Assembly: GCF_028993615.1 (NCBI RefSeq)
Contig: NZ_CP118632.1
Coordinates: 4,712,001-4,776,000, forward strand
Direction: 5' to 3'
Length of the DNA: 64,000 bases
DNA from: Herbaspirillum sp. WKF16
Lineage (GTDB): Bacteria; Pseudomonadota; Gammaproteobacteria; Burkholderiales; Burkholderiaceae_D
Shown piece by piece: positions 35,520-44,010 of the stretch. Within the stretch, counting starts at the first letter, position 1. Every line of letters begins with the position of its first letter. Made by a program: the position numbers and the translations under genes. Under the pieces are notes generated by a model that saw nothing but the letters and a program-made list of their open reading frames with translations, had not been told where the DNA came from and did not search any database.

Positions 35520-36980
35520 ATGCATCTCCACTCCCCTTCCCGCGCCGGCCGCCTGCCCGCGCTGACTTCGCTGTGCGGCGCCCTGGCGGCGGCGCTCGTG
35601 CTGAGCGCCTGCACCACCGGCCCGGACTACCAGCGCCCTGCATTCGAGGATGCGCCGCTGCACAACGTCGCCCTGCTGCAACAACGGCAGGCGGCCGCGC
35701 CCATGCCTGCGCTGGATCATTGGTGGGAGGGCTTCGGCGACGCCGCGCTGGTGGAGATCATCAATCGCGTGCTGGCGCAAAACCTCGACTTGTCGGCCGC
35801 GCTGGCCCGGGTCGAACAGGCGCGCGCGGCGGCGCAGGTCGCCGGCGCCCGCCGGCTGCCGGAAGGCAATCTCGACGGCCAGGCCGCGCGCGCCCGGCAG
35901 TCGCTGCAAAGCCCCCTGGGCGAGATCGCCCGCAGCATGCCGGGCTACCAGCGCACGCAGAACCTGTTCGACCTGGATGCCGGCGCCAGCTGGGAACTGG
36001 ACCTGGCCGGCGCGCTCAAGCGCGGCGCGCAGGCCGCCGATGCCGAGCTGCAGGCGGCCGAGGCGCAGCAGGCCGGCGTGCGCATCTCGGTGGCGGCCGA
36101 GGCGGCCGACGCCTACTTCCGCATCCGCGGCGCGCAGGCGCGTATCGCGCTGGCCGAGCACCAGGTGAAGGCCGCGTCCGACCTGGGCGAGATCGTGCGC
36201 CTGCGCTTGAAAGATGGCCTGGCCAGCGTGGCCGAGACCGCGCAGGCCGATGCCCGCGTGGCGCAATCGCGCGCAGTGCTGCCGCCCTTGCGCATCGAAC
36301 TGGAGCGCCAGCTCAACCGCCTCGACGTACTGATGGGCGCCGCGCCCGGCACCTATGCGCAGCGGCTCACGCTGCCCGCTTACGCCGGCAGCGTGCCGGC
36401 CATCGCGGTCGCGCAGAGCAGCGTGGAACTGATGCGGCGCCGGCCCGACGTGATCGCCGCCGAGCGCCGCCTGGCGGCCTCCAGCGAACGCATCGGCCAG
36501 GCCATGGCGGCGTGGTATCCGGATCTCTCGCTGTCGGCGCTGGTGGGCTTCCAGAGCCTGGGCGCGGCCGGCCTGCTGACGGCCAACAGCCTGCAGGCGC
36601 AAGGCGGACTGGGATTGCGCTGGCGCCTGTTCGACTTCGGCCGCATCGATGCCGAGATCGCGCGCGCCAGGGGCGCCAACGCGGAGGCGCTGGCGCTGTA
36701 CCGCAAGAGTATGCTGGGCGCGGCCGAGGATGTGGAGAACGCGATCATGTCGCTGGTGCAGCTGGAGCAGCAGTCGCGCGACCTGGCCGCGCAGGTGGAC
36801 GCGCAGCAGCGCGCCCGCGCCAATGCCGAGGAAGCCTACAAGGGCGGCGTGCTGAGCCTGGCCGAGGTGTTGACCGAGGACCGGCTGCTGCTGGCGGCGC
36901 AGGACGAGATGGCGCAGGTGCATGCCGACAATGCGCGCGCGGCGGTGTCGGTGTTTCGCGCGTTGGGCGGGGGGTGGTGA
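35520..36980 (+). CDS. Efflux outer-membrane factor, NodT family lipoprotein (third)
   Basis: 486 aa. Signal peptide with lipobox LVLSAC, then TTGPDYQRP. OEP repeats include FDLDAGASWELDLAGALKRG and MRRRPDVIAAERRLAASSER, ending SVFRALGGGW. It is divergent from emrAB and shares its control region, so it is likely the outer channel of that MFS system. I use the ATG at 35520 because the signal peptide begins there; the frame upstream passes through the operator region. Confidence 0.9.
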   Translation: MHLHSPSRAGRLPALTSLCGALAAALVLSACTTGPDYQRPAFEDAPLHNVALLQQRQAAAPMPALDHWWEGFGDAALVEIINRVLAQNLDLSAALARVEQARAAAQVAGARRLPEGNLDGQAARARQSLQSPLGEIARSMPGYQRTQNLFDLDAGASWELDLAGALKRGAQAADAELQAAEAQQAGVRISVAAEAADAYFRIRGAQARIALAEHQVKAASDLGEIVRLRLKDGLASVAETAQADARVAQSRAVLPPLRIELERQLNRLDVLMGAAPGTYAQRLTLPAYAGSVPAIAVAQSSVELMRRRPDVIAAERRLAASSERIGQAMAAWYPDLSLSALVGFQSLGAAGLLTANSLQAQGGLGLRWRLFDFGRIDAEIARARGANAEALALYRKSMLGAAEDVENAIMSLVQLEQQSRDLAAQVDAQQRARANAEEAYKGGVLSLAEVLTEDRLLLAAQDEMAQVHADNARAAVSVFRALGGGW

Positions 36981-37067
36981 GTCGAGGCTTTCGGGGGGTG
37001 ATTCCGCTTCTCTCCCTCGTTCACGAAGACAGGGATGCAGTGAGGTTCGCTCTGCTTCGGCCGCCGC

Positions 37068-37191
37068 TGAACGACGCTGGGTCCCTGCTTTCGCAGGGAC
37101 GACAGGGAAGGGGTAAGTTGAACCTCCAGCGTCTTAAACCCACCCACCTATCCATCGCTCCTGCGAAAGCAGGAACCCAGTGACGTCGTTC
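37068..37191. repeat. Dispersed palindromic module (outer-membrane factor/panE junction)
   Basis: Arm 1, 37068-37103, holds GAACGACGCTGGGTCCCTGC and the hairpin CCCTGC-TTTC-GCAGGG. Arm 2, 37154-37191, holds CTCCTGCGAAAGCAGGAACC and ends CGTCGTTC. It lies between convergent genes. Confidence 0.85.
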
Positions 37192-37225
37192 GTGCCCCAA
37201 CGACGGTCGGACCACGACAGAACAA

Positions 37226-38158
37226 TCAAGCCTGCAAGCGCGCCCGATGCGCCTCATACGACTTGAGGTGCAGGTAGGCCAGCTGCAGCAGCGTGGTCTT
37301 GGCGCCCTTGGCGTCGCCGCGCCTGATCAGGTCGCCGATGATGTGGTCGGCTTCGATGCGGTTGTTGGCGCTGATGTCGCGGAACATCGATGCGGTCAGC
37401 GCCGAGCCGTGCTCGGCCAGCAAGCCGCGCGTGCGGTTGTAGAAGGCCTCGCCGGGCTTGTAGCCTTGCAGCTCGGCGATGCCGGCGCATTCGGCCAGCA
37501 CGCCTTCCAGGAATTGCAGGCCGCCGGGCCCCTGCAGGATGTCGCCGATGGCGGCGCGCATCAGCGAGGTGGAGCTGGCCAGCGTGGCCAGCATGGTCCA
37601 CTTCTCCCACATCGATTGCAGGATGTTCTCGCTCAGGTTGACCTCGAAGCCGGCCCCGGACAGGGTTTCATGAATCTGCCGCGCGCGCGCCGTGACGCCG
37701 CCCGCGCGCTCGCCGAAGGTCATGCCGTGGAAGGCGTTAAGGTGCTGGATCACTCCCTCAGCATCCAGCGTGCTGGCCACCACGCACTGGCCGCCCAGCA
37801 CGCGTGTCGCGCCGAAGCGTTGCTCCAGGATATCCAGGTGCTGCATGCCGTTCAACAGCGGCAGGATGACGGCATCGCCGCCGATGGCCGGGGCGACGGA
37901 GGCGATCGCGTCCTCCAGGTCATAGGCCTTGCAGCTCAGGATCACCAGGTCGTATTGCGGCAGCAGCTGGCCGCTGCCGACCAGCTTGAGTTCGCGCAGC
38001 GTGAGGTCGCCGGCCGGGCTCTTGACCCGCAAGCCGCGCTCGCGCAACAACGCGGCGCGCTTGTCGCGCACCAGGAAGGTGACGTCGCGCCCGGCCTCTT
38101 GCAGGCGCGCGCCGAAATAACCGCCGACTGCGCCGGCGCCCACGATCAGTATCTTCAT
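37226..38158 (-). CDS. panE: 2-dehydropantoate 2-reductase (ketopantoate reductase family)
   Basis: 310 aa NADPH-dependent reductase family that makes D-pantoate for coenzyme A. The Rossmann motif is MKILIVGAGAVGGYFGARLQ, followed by DLVILSCKAYDLEDAI, LLNGMQHLDIL, the catalytic-lysine region WEKWTMLATLAS and the C-terminal NNRIEADHIIGDLIRRGDAK. A good AAGGAGAA precedes the ATG. Many bacteria carry several paralogues, some of other function, and this one stands alone, so the symbol is provisional. Confidence 0.82.
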   Translation of the reverse strand: MKILIVGAGAVGGYFGARLQEAGRDVTFLVRDKRAALLRERGLRVKSPAGDLTLRELKLVGSGQLLPQYDLVILSCKAYDLEDAIASVAPAIGGDAVILPLLNGMQHLDILEQRFGATRVLGGQCVVASTLDAEGVIQHLNAFHGMTFGERAGGVTARARQIHETLSGAGFEVNLSENILQSMWEKWTMLATLASSTSLMRAAIGDILQGPGGLQFLEGVLAECAGIAELQGYKPGEAFYNRTRGLLAEHGSALTASMFRDISANNRIEADHIIGDLIRRGDAKGAKTTLLQLAYLHLKSYEAHRARLQA

Positions 38159-38226
38159 CCTGTTCTCCTTATGTTTTGCTTCAGCGCCGGCGTCCTTTGG
38201 CGTGGACGCGTCCCGGCGCGGAGAAC

Positions 38227-38673
38227 CTATTGTGCACGCTTTGCGGCGTTCTCACCGGCGCCGCCGCAGGCGACGGCGCGCTCATGCTCCTCGGCCTCGA
38301 TCTGCGCGCGGCCGAAGTGTTGCTCGCCCCAGTCGCGCAGGGCCGCGATCACCGGGCGCAAGGCCCGGCCGGAATCGGTCAGCAGGTACTCGTCGCGCGG
38401 CGGATGATCGTTGTAGCGGCGGCGCACCATGATGCCCGCATCCACCAACGCCTGCAGGCGCTTGGTGAGGATCGCGGGCGAGATATCCAGGCTGCGCCGG
38501 AACTGGTCGAAGCGCGTCTTGCCGGCGAAGGCGTCGCGCACGATCAGCACCGTCCACCACTCGCCGATCAATTGCAGCGTGCGGGCGACCGGACAGTCCT
38601 GCAAGGACGACGGCTGCGCCTGCACGCGCGCGCCGGAGGTGGCGCGGCGCTTGGGCGCCTGTTCAGCCGGCAT
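38227..38673 (-). CDS. HxlR-family transcriptional regulator
   Basis: 148 aa winged-HTH regulator. The HxlR block CPVARTLQLIGEWWTVLIVR, with the family's N-terminal cysteine, is followed by FDQFRRSLDISPAILTKRLQ and NDHPPRDEYLLTDSGRAL. Such proteins often sense quinones or aldehydes through cysteine. Its start overlaps the end of the SDR gene by 11 bp, so both form an operon that it probably represses via the TAGTTACT repeat upstream. Confidence 0.88.
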   Translation of the reverse strand: MPAEQAPKRRATSGARVQAQPSSLQDCPVARTLQLIGEWWTVLIVRDAFAGKTRFDQFRRSLDISPAILTKRLQALVDAGIMVRRRYNDHPPRDEYLLTDSGRALRPVIAALRDWGEQHFGRAQIEAEEHERAVACGGAGENAAKRAQ

Positions 38674-39469
38674 TGTCGAGATAGCGCGCGGCCGGCTTGC
38701 TCAGCGAGAGATTGGGGCCCAGCGCGTGACGGGCGGACTGGAAGGTGTTCCAGTCGGCGATCTGCGGCAACGAAGGGATGGTCACGCCTTCGCCCAGGTC
38801 GAGGCCGGCCAGCGCGGCGTCGACCATGTCGTCGACTTCCATCAACATCTCGGGCGGCAGTTGCGAGATGCTGCCGCCGGAACGTTCCCAGATTTCCGTG
38901 CGGGTCGCACCCGGCAACACGGCTTGCACACGCACGCCCAGGGGACCCAGCTCGGTCTGCATCGATTGCGACAGGTTCAGCACGTAGGCCTTGGTGCCGC
39001 TGTAGGTGCCGTTGAACATCTCGGGCGCCAGCGCCAGCACCGAGGCGACGTTGATGATGTCGCCGCTGCCGCGCTTGCCGAAGGTGGCGGCGGCCGCCGC
39101 GGCCAGGCGCGTGACCGAGATCACGTTGAGCTGGATCATGGCTTCGTAGCGGTCGATGTCGGCGTCGATCAGCTTGCCCTGCACCGCCATGCCGGCGTTG
39201 TTGACCAGCACCGTGATGCCGTCGTCGCTGCGCAGGCGCTGCTCGACGCGCAGCAGTTCGTACTTGTTGGTCAGGTCGGCCGGCAGCAGCTCCACCTGCA
39301 CGCCGTGCTTTTCCCTCACGCCGGCGGCGACGTTTTCCAGCCGCGCGACGTCGCGCGCGACCAGGATCAGGTCGTGCCCGCGCGCCGCCAGGCGGTCCGC
39401 GTAGGTGGCGCCGATGCCGGTCGATGCGCCGGTGATGAGGGCGCGGCCCTGGGTTGTCTTGGTGTTCAT
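38663..39469 (-). CDS. SDR-family oxidoreductase
   Basis: 268 aa. The cofactor motif TGASTGIG is at about residues 14-21, with NNAG, a catalytic serine in INVASVLAL and the Y-x-x-x-K motif in TYSGTKAYV. Such SDRs next to HxlR regulators usually handle reactive carbonyls or quinone-type compounds; the substrate is unknown. The start at 39469 matches the family N-terminus; the upstream in-frame ATG would place the start at the operator. Confidence 0.88.
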   Translation of the reverse strand: MNTKTTQGRALITGASTGIGATYADRLAARGHDLILVARDVARLENVAAGVREKHGVQVELLPADLTNKYELLRVEQRLRSDDGITVLVNNAGMAVQGKLIDADIDRYEAMIQLNVISVTRLAAAAAATFGKRGSGDIINVASVLALAPEMFNGTYSGTKAYVLNLSQSMQTELGPLGVRVQAVLPGATRTEIWERSGGSISQLPPEMLMEVDDMVDAALAGLDLGEGVTIPSLPQIADWNTFQSARHALGPNLSLSKPAARYLDNAG

Positions 39470-39531
39470 TGCTGTTCCTTGTGTCGGATGGATGGAGCCG
39501 CGCCGTTGGCGTCGACTTACTTTCATGAAGA

Positions 39532-39558
39532 TAGTTACTAGCATTATAGAAGTAACTA
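39532..39558. promoter_or_regulatory. Candidate HxlR operator upstream of the SDR-hxlR operon
   Basis: TAGTTACT (39532-39539) and AGTAACTA (39551-39558) are a perfect 8-bp inverted repeat with an 11-bp AT-rich spacer, 62 bp before the SDR ATG. The half-site AAGTAACTA also occurs before emrAB at 35440-35448. Confidence 0.6.
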
Positions 39559-39730
39559 GCCGGCTGTCAAGCGGGGAAATTGCCGCGTGCCGGTTTGCAA
39601 CGGCCAGGCGAAATGGGGGATCGGGCGAAGGCAGGCGACGGCCGGATGCGACAAGGGCCGCCGCCTTGCGGCGCGGCCCCTGGGAAAGATGGGAGGAAGG
39701 AAAGGAAAGTGCGGCGCCGGGCGCGAACCC

Positions 39731-40291
39731 TTATCGCGCCAGCAACATGTCGGGAATGCCGCGTACCACGCGTGAAAATACCGCTGTGCTGCCCTGGGCG
39801 CGCGAAACCACCAGTGCGCCATGCATCATCACCAGCCCGTCCTCGGCCCGGCGCGCGGCTTCGGCCGGCGTGAAGCCGGCCTGCTCCAGCACGCCCGCGA
39901 TCAACTTGATGGTGTTGCCGATGTTTTGCTTGAACTGTTGCTGGAAGTAGCCCGCCGCCTCGCCGATGGTGAACAGGTCGGTGAGGCAGGGCAGCGTGCC
40001 CTTGTCGTAGAAGTCGCTCATGGCGGCGAAGTAGCGCTTGAGGCGCTTCTCCGGCTCGGCGTCGGTGGTGAGCAGCGGGACGATCTTCTCGCGCATCCAG
40101 GTTCCCACCACCTCCATGGCGGCGCGCCCCATGTCGACCTTGCCGTTCGGGAAATAGTGATAAAGGCTGGACTTGCCCAGGCCGGTGGCGGCCGACAGGG
40201 TGGACAGGCTGGCGCCCTCGTAGCCGGAGCGGCGAAATTCGGCGAGCAGGATTTGCGCGACTTCATCGCGCGAGAGGCTGGGTGCTGGCAT
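39731..40291 (-). CDS. TetR/AcrR-family transcriptional repressor
   Basis: 186 aa. The N-terminal HTH is LLAEFRRSGYEGASLSTLSA plus ATGLGKSSLYHYFPNGKVDM, and the C-terminal domain (LPCLTDLFTIGEAAGYFQQQ) fits the group that controls glutathione transferase or reductase genes. The start at 40291 is at the family N-terminus. It is divergent from the GST gene, where a matching TetR-type palindrome overlaps the promoter. A GC-rich hairpin without a good T-run lies after its stop near 39654-39680. Confidence 0.87.
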   Translation of the reverse strand: MPAPSLSRDEVAQILLAEFRRSGYEGASLSTLSAATGLGKSSLYHYFPNGKVDMGRAAMEVVGTWMREKIVPLLTTDAEPEKRLKRYFAAMSDFYDKGTLPCLTDLFTIGEAAGYFQQQFKQNIGNTIKLIAGVLEQAGFTPAEAARRAEDGLVMMHGALVVSRAQGSTAVFSRVVRGIPDMLLAR

Positions 40292-40457
40292 GGCGTTTTC
40301 TGTCTTTGCTGGAAGCTCCGGAGGGCGGCCGGCGCGGGCCCGGCCCGCCTCCGGAGGAAGCCGGAACTCTTGGTTTGAAGCGATTATAAGACCGCTTGGC
40401 GGCCCGGGTGCGGCGCCTTCCCGCACGCCGGGACAAAAAATATTTTCCGCGCATCGG

Positions 40458-40501
40458 TTGACATCGGGAATGCCCATGGTCTATTGTACCGATCGTTCGG
40501 T
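40458..40501 (+). promoter_or_regulatory. GST promoter with overlapping TetR-type operator
   Basis: TTGACA (40458-40463) is followed after 18 bp by TATTGT (40482-40487), a good sigma-70 pair. Immediately downstream, ACCGA-TCGT-TCGGT (40488-40501) is a perfect 5-bp inverted repeat. A repressor bound here would block the promoter. An ATTGTAC direct repeat flanks it (40483-40489 and 40506-40512). Confidence 0.65.
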
Positions 40502-40570
40502 TCAGATTGTACCACGATCCGACGCAAGCATCCAATCATCGCCAAACCCCAACATCTCCGGGAGAGAAAC

Positions 40571-41200
40571 ATGACAACGCAACAAGCCATCCGCCTCTAC
40601 AGCTTCCCCTTGTCCGGCCACGTGCACCGCGTGAAACTGCTGCTGTCCATGCTGGCGCTGCCGCACGAAGTGATCGACGTCAACATCCCCGGCGGCGAAC
40701 ACAAGCAGCCCGACTTCATCAAGCTGAACCCGCGCGGCCAGATCCCGGTGATCGTCGACGGCGACGTCACGCTGTACGACTCGACCGCGATCCTGGTCTA
40801 CCTGGCCAAGCGCTATGGCGGCGAGCAATGGCTGCCGTCCGATCCGCTGGGCGCGGCCCATGTGCAGCAATTCCTGTCGCTGGCGGCCGGCGAGATCTTC
40901 GAAGGCCCGAACCGCGTGCGCCTGGTCAAGCTGCTCAAGCGCGACCTCGACTATTCGCTGGCGCTGGAAAAGACGCTGTCGGTGCTCGGCCTGCTGGAGC
41001 AGCACCTGGCGGGACGCGACTTCCTCGCCGCCGGCCACGCCACCATCGCCGACCTGGCCTGCTACGCCTATGTCGCCCACGTGCCCGAAGGCGGCGTCGA
41101 CCTGGCGCCCTACCCCAATGTGCGCGGCTGGATCGCGCGCGTCGAGCAACTGCCGCGCTTCGTGCCGATGGTGGCGTCGCCGCACGCCATCGCCGCCTGA
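40571..41200 (+). CDS. Glutathione S-transferase family protein
   Basis: 209 aa cytosolic GST. Thioredoxin-like N-terminal domain (IRLYSFPLSGHVHRVKLLLS, LNPRGQIPVIVDGDVTLYDS, with the glutathione-binding ES/DS motif) and an all-helical C-terminal domain with ATIADLACYAYVAHVPEGGV. It conjugates or reduces electrophiles. The ATG follows GGGAGAG. It is in an operon with the PPOX-like gene and under the divergent TetR repressor. Confidence 0.9.
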   Translation: MTTQQAIRLYSFPLSGHVHRVKLLLSMLALPHEVIDVNIPGGEHKQPDFIKLNPRGQIPVIVDGDVTLYDSTAILVYLAKRYGGEQWLPSDPLGAAHVQQFLSLAAGEIFEGPNRVRLVKLLKRDLDYSLALEKTLSVLGLLEQHLAGRDFLAAGHATIADLACYAYVAHVPEGGVDLAPYPNVRGWIARVEQLPRFVPMVASPHAIAA

Positions 41201-41222
41201 TCCTCGCCGCAGGGAGACCACC

Positions 41223-42224
41223 ATGCCATCCATTCCCGAGATCGCCGCTCCCGCGCCGGGCGCGCCGCACCAGGCATTTCACCGCGGCGAACTGCATGCC
41301 CAGCAGCGCGCCGGCATGCTGGAGAAGATGGCGGCGGTCGGCCCGCGCGTGATCCGCGATTTCATGCCCGACCAGCACCGCCAGTTCTTCGAGCAACTGC
41401 CCTTCCTGGTAATCGGCTCGACCGATGCCGACGGCCGCCCCTGGGCCTCGATCGCCACCGGCGCGCCCGGCTTCGTGCGTTCGCCCGATGAGCGCACGCT
41501 GCGCCTGACAGGTATGCACATCGCGCAGCAAGATCCCTTGCGCGCCAACCTGCGCGAGGGCGCCAAGCTCGGGCTGCTGGGCCTCGAGCCGCACACGCGG
41601 CGCCGCAACCGCGCCAACGGCGTGGCGCATGCGCTGACGCCGGGCGGCATCGAGATCGCCATCGAGCAGAGCTTCGGCAATTGCCCCAAGTACATCCAGA
41701 CCCGCAAGCCGGAACTGCTGGACGCCGCCGCCCTGCCGGCCGCCGTCGTCACCGACGCGCCGGCGCTGACGCCGCGCATGGCGCAGATGGTGCGTGCCGC
41801 CGACACCTTCTTCATCGCCACCGCCCTGGCCGGCGACGACGCCGAGGCGCAAGGGCATGCGCATCGCCATGGGACCGACGTCTCGCATCGCGGCGGCAAG
41901 CCCGGCTTCGTGCGCGTGGACGGCGGGGCCACGCTGACCGTGCCGGACTTCATCGGCAACTCCTTCTTCAACACCATCGGCAACCTGCTGGTGCAGCCGC
42001 GCGCGGGCTTGTTGTTCGCCGACTTCGAGGCGGGCGCCCTGCTCTACCTGGGGGTGACGGCAGAGGTGGTCTGGGAGGGGCCGGAGGTGGAATCCTTCGC
42101 CGGCGCGCAGCGGCTGCTGCGCTTCACGGTGGAGTCGGCGCGATTGCTGGAGAACGCCTTGCCGTTGCGCTGGGGCGAGGCCGGGTTGTCGCCGTTCCTG
42201 GAGACGACCGGGGCGTGGAATTGA
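41223..42224 (+). CDS. Pyridoxamine 5'-phosphate oxidase-family flavoprotein
   Basis: 333 aa with split-barrel FMN-binding folds: FEQLPFLVIGSTDADGRPWA in the first half and FIGNSFFNTIGNLLVQPRAG plus LLFADFEAGALLYLGVTAEV in the second. In relatives this region is often fused to a ferredoxin reductase; here only the PPOX part is present. Likely a flavin-dependent reductase or haem/ROS-handling protein, substrate unknown. GGGAGA precedes the ATG, 22 bp after the GST stop, so both are expressed together in a detoxification response. Confidence 0.83.
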   Translation: MPSIPEIAAPAPGAPHQAFHRGELHAQQRAGMLEKMAAVGPRVIRDFMPDQHRQFFEQLPFLVIGSTDADGRPWASIATGAPGFVRSPDERTLRLTGMHIAQQDPLRANLREGAKLGLLGLEPHTRRRNRANGVAHALTPGGIEIAIEQSFGNCPKYIQTRKPELLDAAALPAAVVTDAPALTPRMAQMVRAADTFFIATALAGDDAEAQGHAHRHGTDVSHRGGKPGFVRVDGGATLTVPDFIGNSFFNTIGNLLVQPRAGLLFADFEAGALLYLGVTAEVVWEGPEVESFAGAQRLLRFTVESARLLENALPLRWGEAGLSPFLETTGAWN

Positions 42225-42245
42225 TGTCGTGAGCTGACGGCGCGA

Positions 42246-42368
42246 CGAACGACGCTGGGTCCCGGCCTGCGCCGGGACGACAGGCAGGGGATGGACTCGA
42301 TCAACGGAGGGTTCAAGTTTTCTCCGCATTTGTCGCCCTGACGAAAGTCAGGATCCAGCGTCGTTGCG
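42246..42368. repeat. Dispersed palindromic module (PPOX/scoB junction)
   Basis: Arm 1, 42246-42281, has the stem CCCGGC-CTGC-GCCGGG; arm 2, 42331-42368, has CCTGAC-GAAA-GTCAGG. The stems differ from those of the other copies but stay fully paired. It lies between convergent genes. Confidence 0.85.
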
Positions 42369-42394
42369 CTGACGTCGCAACGCGGCGAACGCCA

Positions 42395-42428
42395 CCAAAA
42401 GAAAAAGGGCGCCAACTTCGGCGCCCTT
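42395..42428 (-). terminator. Rho-independent terminator of the scoAB operon
   Basis: Stem AAGGGCGCC / GGCGCCCTT (42405-42413 with 42420-42428), followed on the minus strand by TTTTTCTTTTGG. Confidence 0.88.
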
Positions 42429-42452
42429 CTTCATCAAGCTTCAGCAATCAGA

Positions 42453-43103
42453 TCACACCGCGCTCACATCCAGCGGCGCTTCGGTCTTCTCGACCACTTC
42501 TTCCTTGCTCACGCCGGTGGCCAGCTCGATCAGCTTGAGGCCGTTCGGGGTGACGTCGATCACGCCGAGGTCGGTGATGATGCGGTTGACCACGCCCACG
42601 CCGGTCAGCGGCAGGTTGCAGTCGTTCAGGATCTTCTTCGAGGTGGAACCGTCCTTGGCCTTGGCCACGTGCTCCATCAGCACCACCACGCGGCCCACGC
42701 CGGCCACCAGGTCCATCGCGCCGCCCATGCCCTTGACCATCTTGCCGGGGATCATCCAGTTGGCCAGGTCGCCCTTGCCCGAGACCTGCATCGCGCCCAG
42801 GATGGCGATGTTGATCTTGCCGCCGCGGATCATGCCGAAGGAGTCCGCCGAGCTGAAGAATGACGAGCCCGGAATGGTCGTCACGGTCTGCTTGCCGGCG
42901 TTGATCAGGTCGGGATCGACGCGATCCTCGGTCGGGAAGGGGCCGATGCCCAGCAGGCCGTTTTCCGATTGCAGCCACACTTCGATGTTGTCGGGAACGT
43001 GGTTCGCCACCAGGGTCGGCAAGCCGATGCCGAGGTTGACGTAGAAGCCGTCCTGCAATTCCTTTGCTGCGCGCGCAGCCATTTCATCTCTGGTCCATGC
43101 CAT
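42453..43103 (-). CDS. scoB: 3-oxoacid CoA-transferase subunit B
   Basis: 216 aa beta subunit. The catalytic glutamate is in the block [33 protein letters not shown] and the C-terminal [20 protein letters not shown] agree with succinyl-CoA:acetoacetate or 3-oxoadipate transferases. The neighbouring A subunit reads [20 protein letters not shown], closer to the acetoacetate (ScoA) type; no beta-ketoadipate pathway genes are nearby, so ketone-body use is the better guess. Twelve bases separate the two subunit genes. Confidence 0.88.
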   Translation of the reverse strand: MAWTRDEMAARAAKELQDGFYVNLGIGLPTLVANHVPDNIEVWLQSENGLLGIGPFPTEDRVDPDLINAGKQTVTTIPGSSFFSSADSFGMIRGGKINIAILGAMQVSGKGDLANWMIPGKMVKGMGGAMDLVAGVGRVVVLMEHVAKAKDGSTSKKILNDCNLPLTGVGVVNRIITDLGVIDVTPNGLKLIELATGVSKEEVVEKTEAPLDVSAV

Positions 43104-43115
43104 TTGTCTGTCTCC

Positions 43116-43811
43116 TTATGCGCGCACGGTGCGTTGTTCGATGCGCTTTTCGGGCGTGGCGTTGACCACGATGCGGTGCACGAAGATGCCGGCGGTGTGG
43201 ATCTGGTCCGGATCGAGCTGGCCGACCTCGACCAGTTCTTCCACTTCGACCACGGTGATCTTGCCGGCCATCGCGACGTTGGGGTTGAAGTTGCGCGCGG
43301 TCTTGTTGAAGACCAGGTTGCCGGCCTTGTCGGCCTTCTGCGCCTTGACCAGCGAGACGTCGGCCACCAGCGAGCGCTCCATCACGTAGTTGGCGCCGTC
43401 GAATTCGCGGATTTCCTTGCCTTCGGCCACCAGGGTGCCCACGCCGGTCTTGGTGAAGAAGGCCGGGATGCCGGCGCCGCCGGCGCGCAGCTTCTCGGCC
43501 AGGGTGCCTTGCGGGGTGAATTCGAGCTCCAGTTCGCCGGCCAGGTACTGGCGTTCGAACTCCTTGTTCTCGCCCACGTAGGAGGCGATCATCTTCTTGA
43601 TCTGGCGGGTGGACAGCAGCTGGCCCAGGCCGAAGCCGTCTACGCCGGCGTTGTTGGAAATGGCGGTCAGGTTCTGCACGCCCGAATCGCGCAGGGCGGC
43701 GATCAGCGCCTCGGGGATGCCACACAGGCCAAAGCCGCCGACTGCAATGGTCTGGCCGTCCTTGACGATGTCTTTCAACGCGGTGGCCGCGTCTGGATAC
43801 ACTTTGTTCAC
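43116..43811 (-). CDS. scoA: 3-oxoacid CoA-transferase subunit A
   Basis: 231 aa alpha subunit with the glycine-rich CoA motif [36 protein letters not shown] and [16 protein letters not shown]. With ScoB it activates acetoacetate using succinyl-CoA. It is the first gene of the operon; a sigma-70-like promoter lies at 43874-43902, and the PAS-LuxR regulator is divergent. Confidence 0.9.
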   Translation of the reverse strand: MNKVYPDAATALKDIVKDGQTIAVGGFGLCGIPEALIAALRDSGVQNLTAISNNAGVDGFGLGQLLSTRQIKKMIASYVGENKEFERQYLAGELELEFTPQGTLAEKLRAGGAGIPAFFTKTGVGTLVAEGKEIREFDGANYVMERSLVADVSLVKAQKADKAGNLVFNKTARNFNPNVAMAGKITVVEVEELVEVGQLDPDQIHTAGIFVHRIVVNATPEKRIEQRTVRA

Positions 43812-43873
43812 GAGTCTCCTTTCGGCTCTTGTGTTGCGAGCATAACTAACTGGATGTTAAAAAAGCGCCAATC

Positions 43874-43902
43874 ATCATAGGTCAGCGAAATAGGCCATAC
43901 AA
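43874..43902 (-). promoter_or_regulatory. Candidate sigma-70 promoter of scoAB
   Basis: On the minus strand TTGTAT (43902-43897) and TATGAT (43879-43874) are separated by exactly 17 bp, about 63 bp before the scoA start. Confidence 0.5.
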
Positions 43903-44010
43903 TACGGTAAAAATACCTGGCGCAATGCAGCATACACCGTCCGGCCGGCCCGCATCCGCGCTGGGCCGCCCGCCAGGCGCCGAGGGACTCCCAGGGATCA
44001 GCAGCACACC

